Below are positions 45,633 through 54,502 of a DNA stretch of 64,000 bases, piece after piece (the first letter of the stretch is position 1; each line of letters begins with the position of its first letter). Location: the NCBI RefSeq assembly GCF_000204055.1, contig NW_006768771.1:1699681-1763680 (forward strand). The letters are read 5' to 3'. The position numbers and the translations under genes were made by a program. This DNA comes from Melampsora larici-populina 98AG31. Lineage: Eukaryota > Basidiomycota > Pucciniomycetes > Pucciniales > Melampsoraceae. The notes under the pieces are model-generated. The model saw only the letters and a program-made list of their open reading frames with translations, was not told the origin of the DNA and did no database searches.

Positions 45633-45787
45633 GTTTGTTAGGCGGGGTATGTGGGGAAGCTGCAGCAGGCTGCAGCAGAGAGTTTATGTTGAATTTGTGT
45701 TTTTTCCAGAATGCCAGAAGGCTTCCCGAAGGGTTCTGGCGTTCTGGAAAAAACCTTCTGGAAATTTCCAGAACGATATTTGTGTAC

Positions 45788-46252
45788 CGTAAATGAAGAG
45801 GTTCTTTGGTCAATGCCACTGAGCGACCGTTGTTCACCACTTGTTTGGGTGTGGTGATCCGTTGTAAGAGTTCAAATCAGTGTCTTTTGTCTTGGCTCTA
45901 GACGATTTGGTTGACATCATGCTCATATCTTGACACAGCCAGACCGGATTGAAGATTGACAAAGGAATGTACCAATTCAAATTGCTCATCTCCGACTCCC
46001 AGTACTTCAAGAGGGGGGTTAACACATGGGATAGGGGTTTACCTGAATCTACCACCCTCTTCTTAGATTTGGGGTCTCATCACCTTGATCTTTCTTCCCT
46101 AGAAACGCCTTCCACTCTCTTCTAGCTTCCACCAGCTCATTGTACAACTTCCAATCATGGTTCTGGAACGCTAGCTTGATCTCATCATCCATCCATTTGG
46201 CCATTCTCTCTGTAGCTGTCAATAGGACTGGTTCTACTACCAGGACAAACAC
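45788..46252 (-). pseudogene. Gag central part of DIRS copy A
   Basis: Two overlapping frames: 46252-46049 (MAKWMDDEIKLAFQNHDWKL) and 46055-45834 (HVLTPLLKYWESEM, IPLSIFNPVWLCQD). The latter aligns with LTHKLIDLAPYWDSKM and VPLTIFVPAWLLED of copy B. A one-base frame change lies near 46050. Towards the Harbinger junction the third frame continues (KNLFIYGT) after a TGA. It joins in frame with 41193 on removal of the Harbinger element. Confidence 0.7.
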
Positions 46253-46450
46253 CAGTAAGTCAGTTCTTTGTCTTTAGTTCTTCTCTTACGAGGCATTCCT
46301 ATTGGAGAATTTTATTAATCCCATCCCTTTCTTTACGTTCATCTCCTTCCAAGAGGCATTTCCACATGTGGAAGCATTTCCTTAGAAGAGAAGATGGTGG
46401 GTAATTGGTGATAGAGGGGGGAGGGATCTAATCGCTTACCTTTAATGGCT

Positions 46451-46568
46451 CTAGCACCGTGTCCGGGTAGTTCTTGCTCGTTGACAAGCGCGCACGACTT
46501 CCCTTTGAGGCACAAAGGAAGTTGGTGTGTGCTTGTTGACTAGCAAAGCCTACACAGACACGGTGTAG
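46451..46568. repeat. Small foldback sequence, about 118 bp
   Basis: Two imperfect inverted arms (46451-46507 and 46513-46568), the left starting CTAGCACCGTGTC, the right ending GACACGGTGTAG, with the tight turn at TTTGAGGCACAAA. It interrupts the gag of DIRS copy A: the N-terminal gag frame runs into it and stops at 46540. Confidence 0.65.
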
Positions 46569-47148
46569 GATGCTCTTCCAGTACTACTCCTCCCAACACT
46601 CTATCATTCCGCTGATGCCGTTGAGTACCACTCCCGTCTCCTTCCAAAGCTCCCCATACTCCTTTTATTCTTTCTCCTTCATCTCCTTCTTCTCCATTTC
46701 CTACTTCACTGACCTCTTCATCTCCTGACTCGTCTGCTTCTCTATCCCTCAACAGTCTCTCTAACTCTTCTATCCGCTTCTCCGCTCGTTCATTTGTGAT
46801 TTTCTCCTCGAGTAACCTAGACTGGGCTACCGCTTCTTTCTCTTCTTCCAGCTTGATCTGTTCTTGTTGGTGTGTAAGTGGTTTGATTCGAATTGGGCCT
46901 ACCACCTTTGCCTTTGCCTTGCCCTTTGGTTGTGTCTTTGTTGGAGGTTGAGTCGCCAATTCTTGGGCAGGATCTTCCAATTGATTATTTGTACCTCTGG
47001 CTTCCGCATCTCCAGTTCCTTTGTTGGGGGTTTCATTTGTTCCTTGTGGAGGCGGACCACCTTCTCCAGCACCGCTCGCTTTGTTCTCTTCATCTCGATT
47101 CATTCTCAACTTCTTGTCTATCTGGTCTTGTAATTGATTACTATCCAT
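46540..47148 (-). pseudogene. Gag N-terminal part of DIRS copy A
   Basis: ATG at 47148 (MDSNQLQDQIDKK); the frame is open upstream but there is no homologue for that part. Acidic and Lys/Pro-rich protein with a strong predicted coiled coil (QEQIKLEEEKEAVAQSRLLE, RAEKRIEELERLLRDRE), then an acidic Gly/Glu tail. The position corresponds to gag exon 1 of copy B, although the primary sequences differ. The last residues are encoded by the foldback sequence at 46451-46568, so the natural continuation has been lost. Confidence 0.6.
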
Positions 47149-47238
47149 TTCCAGCAAAATAATTTCTTCTATTATCCACTTGTGTTTCTTTCGATGTGTA
47201 ATTGAATTGTTGAGCTTTGATATATGATTTTTGATCAA

Positions 47239-47490
47239 AAAGAGAAATTATGAGCGTGCAATAGAGAGAGAGAGAAAAAAATTCAACAGCTAGAGAGCGT
47301 AGAGTGCCAATCCGCGGATGCTGAGGAGAAGTGTCAAGAGGTTGAAAATCTTCAACCTAGAATGCGCCACTTCTCCCCGCGGGTTGTGTTCCCTGTCACG
47401 CATTCGTGACATGTGAAGACTCTACCCATCTGTCACCCTTGTTCCATGCCAATGGAAACTCTCCACATGTCGTGCCTTTGGTGTGAAGAT
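47239..47490. other. Probable 5' terminal region of DIRS copy A
   Basis: Non-coding. Contains a hairpin AGGTTGAAAATCTTCAACCT (47339-47358) within a GC-richer stretch that includes AGAAGTG...CACTTCT pairing (about 47320-47375). It may be the element terminus; the exact end could not be placed. Confidence 0.4.
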
Positions 47491-47910
47491 GCCATCAACA
47501 GATGTGTTTGGCCCAAAGTTTGACATGCTTCAACCCCTCCAATTTTTCTCATTGTTGTTTTCCATGAAATGTTGTTCTTGCGTCTGTACATAGTTTTGGT
47601 GTTCAACAAATGGGTTTGGACCAAGGTCTGAAATGCTTGATTCCATCCAATTTGTCTCATTTGTGATTTTGTCCATGTTGATGATATTTGTGTGCAACAA
47701 ATGGGTTTGGTCCAAGAGATGCCATGCTTGATTGACCCAATTTGTCTTGTTATATTTGTTTTTATCTATGGATTGATGCTGTTGTGAGTGTACATAGTTT
47801 TTGGATGTAAAATTTGGAGTTGTTCAATGGTTTGCCATGCTTGATTGTGCCCATAGACTCTGATTTTTGTTGTTGCTCCTGTTTTGTTAATCTTGTGACT
47901 GTGCATGGTT
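47490..47910. repeat. Degenerate tandem repeat, about 100-bp unit
   Basis: Four imperfect units. A shared phrase is AAATGGGTTTGG(A/T)CCAAG followed by ATGCTTGATT and CCAATTTGTCTCATT, then GTACATAGTTTT spacers. Units begin near 47500, 47605, 47698 and 47810. Non-coding. Confidence 0.65.
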
Positions 47911-48159
47911 TTTGTGGGCAAGAGTGCCTTTGTTTACCTTTGACCTAGTTTTTTGATACAGATGCTATGGTTGACCTTATCCAAGGTCTTGAGTTTGGCC
48001 AGCCAAATTTGTCAACCTTCCAGTTTTTTTGTTTTGGTCAAATCTTGCAGGTTGACCTGGCTGGTCTCATAGACCTGAAACCACAAGCTTGTGAATACAT
48101 AGCAAGAAAATAAATTGCATTGAAAATCCTTGGAACTTGTCTTTTTGGTTCTTCTCTGC

Positions 48160-48303
48160 CATGCCTCCAACAACAATGAAGAATCCATCCAAGGCAAAGG
48201 CAAGATGGAGCATTGATTATGAGGAAGCCATGATTGACTTCTTGCTAACTGAGAAGCAGGTTAATGACTTTGAGGTTGTGTACAGATGTGGAAGTTGCTT
48301 GTA
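48160..48303 (+). pseudogene. SANT-like N-terminal fragment
   Basis: ATG at 48160 opens MPPTTMKNPSKAKARWSIDY and goes on EEAMIDFLLTEKQV before a stop at 48301-48303. A short Lys-rich leader followed by RWSxxYExAxIDFLL is the start of a Myb/SANT-like domain of the type found in fungal transposon-associated proteins. Only about 30 residues fit, and a donor-like site may follow the KQ codons; no second exon was found, so this is a truncated relic. Confidence 0.45.
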
Positions 48304-51300
48304 GCGAGCAAATGCGGACAACGAGTTTCTCAGTAGCGACTTTAGCCAAGAAACCGATGAGGTCAAGGAGTGAGTACATATTGGATTAGAGATGGCAAAA
48401 ACTATCCGTCTCAGCATACACACTCAAATATTAGCTAGGAAGGCTTGAAATAGATTTCAACCAGTGTCGGTTGAGGTCCTGAAGGTTCTCATCTATCAAG
48501 TCCATTGTCACGGCTATCATCGTTTCTCATTCTCATCGTCTTAACATATCTCATCGCATCTGAAAACCAATTCTCAACAAAACCTTGACACGCAGCCATA
48601 TCTACCACCGTCTTGTGTCGCACAAAACCAAGAGAGCGAGAAATGACTCCTATTCAATCGAAGCAAATCCCAAGCTTTCCAACACTTGACAAAACAAAAC
48701 GGGCTTGCTTACATCTACCACTTGATGTTTCACTAGCAAACACTGATGGGCTATCGAAGCCATCGATCTCACAACTTTTGATTTTTGGAATACATTCGGA
48801 CGGCTGATCGTGACCCGAGTCGGTCAGTAACATCGTCACGCTGAGATACGCGTTCGCACTTTCGCCCTACACATTGAATGGGGATGATAGCCGCACCACC
48901 ATACGCTGGAATGAATATCTCGTGTTATAATAGGATTGCAATTCTTCACGTATTCGACCAAATCAATCAACTTGATCTGGTTGATATGAAGTTACACATC
49001 ACACTACATACCTACAAATGGCCTATCAAGCCCCACGTGGCCAAATTCTCCATTGCGAAGATGATCAGCGTTCATTGAGTGTAAATTGTCGAATCAAGAA
49101 TCTGATGAAGATGATATCTTGACAAAACACTTCTTCATTACATCAAATACTATGAATGATGCTCTGGGATATAAATGAGGTGTGATGAAGCTTTAGATCC
49201 TGACTCTCAAAGTCTGCCGGCTCTAGTGATCTTCAATATAATGGATTCCATTTTTTACATCATCGAGCAAAGTAACAAAGTCGACTTGGTTGAGATGAAA
49301 CTACACATCACATCTATGGTCTCGCAAGACCCAACTTCTCCACGCTGAAGATGACAAGCGTCCTTTAAGTGTAACTGACCTGATCAATCATCTTATAGAG
49401 ATGCTAGTTTGAAAAATATCTCTTCTTGATTTTGAGATCAAATGTTATGAATGGTGCTATGGAATGTAAACAAACTTTGATGTGGCTTAGATCTCGTTGA
49501 CTCAAAGTCTAGCGTCTCCAACAAGTTTGAATTAGGATCGCGTGGAGTAATGCAATTATTTTCCAGATCACAATCACCCTGTACCATACATGATAGCTGA
49601 ACAAACTGTCTCTAAAAGTCTCGTTCTTGAGCCTTTCTTAAAATTGTAAAATCATTTGAATGATGTCTTTTGCCGAAATCCAATCAGAACAGTCTACATG
49701 AACTTCAGTGTTTTTAAAACCTTTGGTCCCCAAGCTCACTGACTGTAAACTAAGATAGGTGATGGACAAACTTGCAACCTGAAGTTCACAGACACATTGC
49801 TCGCCTTGAGACCCAATCCTTCGAGTCGTCTGCTGAGATTAGAACAAGCCTATGAGGATTGTGAGACATCGATTGTGTGATGGAAATGATTTTGACAAGA
49901 TGTGTTTCCGGACAACAGATGCTTTGTATGATGAACATGAGTTTATACATTACCTTATGAGATTGTTTACTGCGATTACCAAAGGTCTGGTGCATTCATC
50001 CACTCAATAGGGCGTCTATGTATGCAGAGCAGACTATCAAATGTTCAGATTAACTTTGGAAACGACAAGATGCCTGACATCGTTCTCTAAAAGAATCCCA
50101 AAGATTGAGAACGGGTTGTGAGGTATCTTGAGAAACGCGAAACCAGACCACTTGTCTATATGAAGATTGCACTCACAAGCAATTTATATACTCTCAATTT
50201 CTTGTTTATATTCAGAAGAAACTACATCCAATCAGCTGTTTACCTAAGCATGAAAACAACCACAGGTGATCGGATCCTAGGATTGCGCTTGACTAGACTG
50301 TGACCTTTTTCTCTATAATGACAATAGGTGCCTCAGATAACAGAAGGATAGCTCCGATTGTTTCTTAGCTAGCTGTGACTTTGAGATGATTCTGCTATCT
50401 GAGTATCCGCACAAGATGCGAGCGAAACTGAAAATCATCCTATCAGTAAACCTCTACAAAATCATCTGGAAGAGTTCACATCTATGAACATGGCCTGAGA
50501 AGAAAAAGCCTAAATCGATTGAATCGTGAATCTTGATGATTCTTCTGAAAGTATCTTCAGATCATTGACAATTATCAGTTCAAATTCGAGTGATGAAAAT
50601 TTTGAAGGCTTGTGTCCAAAGCCGATGTTTGTTCAAAGCACCGTCCTTCACCTCAGAGTGATCCATGTGACAGCTGGACAGACAGAAGAATGCTCACTAA
50701 AGCTTTGGTCCAAAATCTTATTAGACCTTGACCAAGGACACAGTCCAAATCAGGTGACATCTAATTGTATCGTGGGAGAGATCGCTTGCTGAATTCCTCC
50801 TTGATGAATTCCCTGTAATCAAATGTTGAAAGGGGTGAGGGGCGAAATGAAGTTCATGTACCAGATCTCTGTGCTTTGGAATGATGTAGAATTAGAACTT
50901 GTATATTACCCTTTGTTATGGTACTCTTGGTGATCAAAGACCCGGCATGCGTATCAAGTTCTTTTTTTCTAATTTCAGTTGATGTGAAAGATACAAATAA
51001 ATGAACACATAATGATTCTAAATGCACGAGTAATCAGGACAAGAAGTGAAAAAATTGCTTTTTGATCTATACGATCACAAGATCTAAGAACCAATAGAGT
51101 CTGAAGTCATGGTAGCATAAAATGGGGAATTATAACTATAGCAAAAAATGACTCCTTGAACGAATTCAGCGCGAACGCGTATACATATCGCGTCTTACAT
51201 TATTGGAATCATTAATAATGCCACGAAAAAGCGCGCGCGGTTCTCTACGTTAACGTGATGCTTGTAATGAGAAAAAATAAGCTTAATTTTACTCCATTTC

Positions 51301-51489
51301 TGCTTGATTTCTGTTGGGTATGAGTGGCATAAACCGATAAACCCATAAGTATGTAATTGTTCGGGTTAGAGTCAGGATATAAACCGTACGAAGTGAAATT
51401 CCTCCTTGAATACTTTTTAACAACTTACCACATCACATCACATCACCTTCAAATCGGTTCAAAACCTCAATAACCTTCAGAAGATTAGA
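48304..51489. other. 3.2-kb gap with diverged duplications
   Basis: No supported gene. Segments at about 48950-49220 and 49262-49520 are diverged copies of one sequence (shared phrases include TTACACATCACA / CTACACATCACATC, GACTCTCAAAGTCT / GACTCAAAGTCTAGC, and ACTATGAATGATGCTCTGGG / GTTATGAATGGTGCTATGG). The remainder has scattered short open stretches only; the last about 300 bp is the upstream region of the next gene. Confidence 0.5.
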
Positions 51490-52579
51490 ATGTCAAACTT
51501 TGTGATGCCAGATGTTGAGGACGATTACATTGTATGTTCTTTTTTTCCTTTCACTCAACTCTTTCTTTTATTCGATCGATCTTCCCATTCCATTTTCATT
51601 TCTCTTACTCTCGTTCCTTTTCTCTCTCAAGAGCTATGCCTCGGGTCTAGAGCGTCACTTCCAAGAAACGGGCGAAAGACTAGCTCTTCTCAGCACGCCA
51701 GAGACCAGACTAAAGCAAGAAGCCGAGGCTGAAGCTGAAGCCAAAGCCAAAGCTGTAGCTGAGGCATTGAGCAAACTCACAGAAAGAGAAGGAAGGAGTT
51801 CAGAAGAAGGTATGCTTCTATTCCACTTCATGCATTGAATCCTTTTTCACTTGATTCAAGTGGTACACTTTACTGATATTCGCTTCCATTTCCATTAGCT
51901 CTTCCCGAACGTCCTCTTGGCCTCAAAGCTAAACTCAAGAAGCTTCTCCCAGATGCATTAAGGAAGAGAGACTCGGTGAGTATTTCAACTCCGTTCGCTT
52001 TTCTTTGTCAATCTTCTTTTCTCTGAGACTCTTCTCTTTTTTCTTTTTGACCGCCTCTTCACATCATAGCACCCCAAATCATCCACTCTGCCCAAGATCG
52101 TCCACGTCCATCAAGTCGATGATCAACCAATCCCTTCCGGTTCCGAAGAGGTCTTGGTTATCAGCACGCCAGAGACCAGACTAAAGCGAGAAGCCGAGGC
52201 TGAAGCTGAAGCCAAAGCCAAAGCCAAAGCTGTAGCTGAGGCATTGAGCAAACTCACAGCAAGAGAAGGAAGGAGTTCAGAAGAAGGTATGCTTCTATTC
52301 CACTTCATGCATTGAATCCTTTTTCACTCGATTCAAGTGGTACACTTTACTGATATTTGCTTCCATTTCCATTGGCCCAACTCTCTACATTTGATTGACA
52401 ACGAAGATGAAGCTGAGATCAAGTCCGAAGAAGAGGTAGAATTTGAAAGCTATGAAAACAATCCATTCTTTCCTCAGAATGATGGTATTCTACGATATGA
52501 TGAAGAATTTAGGGTATACACCAATAGATTTATATATGATGGAAACGCGAATCTATACACTTATAGGTATTATATTTAG
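51490..52579 (+). CDS. Charged coiled-coil protein, 228 aa, five exons, internal duplication
   Basis: Exons: 51490-51531, 51632-51809, 51899-51975, 52070-52286, 52407-52579; phases 0,1,0,1 agree and give 228 residues ending YRYYI and TAG. The N-terminus MSNFVMPDVEDDYI is encoded by a separate short exon. Exons 2 and 4 each hold STPETRLK(Q/R)EAEAEAEAKA and AVAEALSKLT(E/A)REGRSSEE, an Ala/Glu/Lys-rich helix likely to form a coiled coil. Exon 5 is acidic (EIKSEEEVEFESYENNPFF). No signal peptide or known domain. The acceptor of intron 4 is a new AG (AACGAAG, 52406) because the site that corresponds to TTCCATTAG of intron 2 reads TTCCATTGG. The function is unknown. Confidence 0.72.
51688..51897 (+). 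repeat. Unit 1 of exon-intron duplication
   Basis: Segment from CAGCACGCCAGAGACCAGAC through the end of exon 2 and the whole of intron 2. Nearly identical to 52159-52374; the copies differ by a 6-bp Ala-Lys codon insertion and a few substitutions. Confidence 0.9.
52159..52374 (+). repeat. Unit 2 of exon-intron duplication
   Basis: Second copy, covering the end of exon 4 and most of intron 4. It has lost the acceptor AG that unit 1 uses. Confidence 0.9.
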
Positions 52580-53030
52580 TATTAATGTTATGTTTATTTC
52601 GGGTTGAAACGAAAATCAATGGTCATATAATGAGATGAAGCGTATTGCTCCTATTACAAATAGAATTAATACCTGCCTTGTCAATTGCACAAGTTTCCTC
52701 TCATACCCCACAAGGTCTTTCTTGAAGCTTTGGTATTCTCTCTTGCCATGAACCACTCGAAACCATACATCATGTTTGCCTCCTCATAACTATTTGCCTC
52801 TCATCTCCCTCCAGCTTTGAAACATTGTATCTAATATTCCATCTTTGAACGGTGCCTTGTTCAGCTCTCATTGTTATTGGTCAGTTTCTCAACTTTTATT
52901 ACTTCTATTATTTAAGTTGTGAAACTCTCATTGTGTCTTATTGTAATTAGGTAATCTCGCTTCTGATCTCATGTTCCATTCCTTTCTTTTCTAAGCAATC
53001 TTTATGTAGGTCTGTACCTTTTCAGGTTCA
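52580..53030. other. Gap between charged-protein gene and DIRS copy B
   Basis: About 450 bp, no gene seen; C/T-rich in its second half. Confidence 0.4.
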
Positions 53031-53374
53031 GACCTGGTGTGGGGGGGGGCCGTAGGCCGGGGACTGCCTGTCCGAGAAAGGTTTTCTACCACCTATTCTC
53101 TGGACGGTTGGCGTCCTGAGCCCGTCGAAAACCTGACTACGGCAGCAGTCCAGACGCTCTTGTGTGTTCCAGCATCTTCCTTAATTCATTCATCTGCCAA
53201 TCGCATCTGTCAAGCTTAAACTCTATTTTTATACAGCGTGCCTCCTCCCCTTCTACCTCCTCTCTACATTCCAAACCTTAATCCCACTCACTCGTAAGCT
53301 TCACTTGATCGACCTATTCACTTGTGGCTTCAATCTGTCCGGTTAACGCTCATCAGTACACTAATTCTTTCCAT

Positions 53375-54502
53375 CTAAACGACATCTTCACTCACTTTAT
53401 CTGGCATTTGTTGTTCTTGAAACTTCAGTAAGTTCCACAACTCTCTCATTTGTTTCTTCTCTTCCGGGGTATACTTTCTGAGATTTAACTGGTACGCCTT
53501 CGACTGCCATCTACCTATTGACGTTATCTCTTCCAGCGGTCTTTTCTCATTCCATCTGAAAGTTGCGCCTCCCACTCTAAACGAGTGGCCAGTCAAGTGA
53601 TCTTCTTTCTCCTCCGACTTCCACACTCTCTTATATATTCCCATCAGCTTCGCCTTTGAAATTACACTTCTCTGCCCGTTTTCTTTTAGGTACGAGAAGA
53701 GGGGGTCATTTGGACCCGTTTGATTGTCGGCGATCATTTGTTTTAACGCTGAGTTTGCATCTAGGTATGATTGTTGGGCTTTCAATTTAATGTATTGCAC
53801 TTGTCCAGGCTTCGCGGTCTTAGCGTTGAATAGGGCTATCGTCAATCTGTCACCACCTGATAACACTTGTAGGTCTTTGAATTTTATCAATCGTCTTTTC
53901 TTATCGTCAGATACTAACTCTCCCATCCTTGCCATTCCCCAGAAAGCCACCAATGCTATCGCTAACGCCGTCTGATCCCTTCTATTCCCGTTTGATAGTT
54001 TCCTCAAAAGTTGTACCAGGTGCTTTAATAAGACTGGTTTCTTCAATTCCTTTTCCGACTCCCTGATTAGCGCCTCTGCCATCTTCGAAGATTTTAACAG
54101 AACTGACAATTTCAACGAGCTGTGAGTGGGGTACTCCTCGTTGTGAAACAAATGCCAACACTTGATGCCCGTGAGATACTTCTTTAGGGTCTCTACCTCT
54201 ACCGCTGCTGACTTTTCGTTTTTCCTTTCTGTCTTTCCGTCTTCTTCTAGTTTCTTTCCAGCCCAAACCACAAATTCATATAATTTATTAATTGACAAAG
54301 GTAACAATTGTTTCCTTTTGTAACTTTTCTCTTCTGCAAATTTAATTAATTTCGCTACTCCACTATTATAATTTATTAACGTCGATTCAGCCCAACCTCC
54401 GGATAGCATGTGAGTCTGTACACTGTTTAATCTCCATCTTGATTCACCTCTTGCGTCTTGAAGAAACCACCTAATTTTATGTTCCGTTTTCGGTGAGATC
54501 AT
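53375..54502 (-). CDS. Tyrosine recombinase of DIRS copy B, 375 aa
   Basis: Intact ORF starting with an ATG that overlaps the RT stop (ATGA at 54499-54502), so it is probably read by reinitiation from the RT message. N-terminal SAM-like core-binding part (NSVQTHMLSGGWAESTLINY), then the catalytic domain: Arg in WGMARMGELV, Lys region, H-x-x-R in GHSFRVGGATFRW, and GRWQSKAYQLNLRKY near the C-terminus. At the place where copy A has Tyr (GRWKSRAYKRY), copy B has Asn (GRWQSKAYQLN); AAT and TAT differ by one base. If this Tyr is the nucleophile, as the GRW-spacing suggests, the copy is catalytically dead; the Tyr in KAY and that in RKY are alternatives. Confidence 0.9.
   Translation of the reverse strand: MISPKTEHKIRWFLQDARGESRWRLNSVQTHMLSGGWAESTLINYNSGVAKLIKFAEEKSYKRKQLLPLSINKLYEFVVWAGKKLEEDGKTERKNEKSAAVEVETLKKYLTGIKCWHLFHNEEYPTHSSLKLSVLLKSSKMAEALIRESEKELKKPVLLKHLVQLLRKLSNGNRRDQTALAIALVAFWGMARMGELVSDDKKRRLIKFKDLQVLSGGDRLTIALFNAKTAKPGQVQYIKLKAQQSYLDANSALKQMIADNQTGPNDPLFSYLKENGQRSVISKAKLMGIYKRVWKSEEKEDHLTGHSFRVGGATFRWNEKRPLEEITSIGRWQSKAYQLNLRKYTPEEKKQMRELWNLLKFQEQQMPDKVSEDVV

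Larger units (their letters stand above)
41198..45783. mobile_element. PIF/Harbinger DNA transposon inserted in DIRS gag
   Basis: 4.6-kb element with terminal inverted repeats ACAAATATCGTTCTGG (41198) and its complement ending at 45783; the repeats continue into CCAGAA/TTCTGG-rich arms of about 90 bp. GTAC occurs on both flanks (41194-41197 and 45784-45787) and is the likely target duplication, although the palindrome leaves a 3-bp or 4-bp duplication undecided; Harbinger elements usually make 3 bp. Removing the element and one GTAC joins the two parts of the host gag in frame. It carries two convergent genes: transposase (+) and SANT-like partner (-). Confidence 0.9.
37591..47148 (-). mobile_element. 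DIRS/Ngaro-type retroelement copy A, decayed and split
   Basis: Minus-strand order gag (47148-45788 and 41193-40422), RT-RNase H (40415-38626), tyrosine recombinase (38689-37591), the gene order of tyrosine-recombinase retrotransposons. The gag is split by a Harbinger transposon (41198-45783) and, further upstream, by a small foldback sequence (46451-46568). Limits are given by coding content; a GC-rich stretch beginning with a G run at about 37150-37440 probably belongs to the 3' end. There are many frameshifts and stops, so this copy is inactive. Copy B at 53.0-60.1 kb is the reference for reading it. Confidence 0.85.

Noticed and set aside
47433..47715. Overlapping minus-strand ORFs with repeated QTHLL phrases
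   Set aside because: They only translate the degenerate tandem repeat at 47.5-47.9 kb; frame differs between units.
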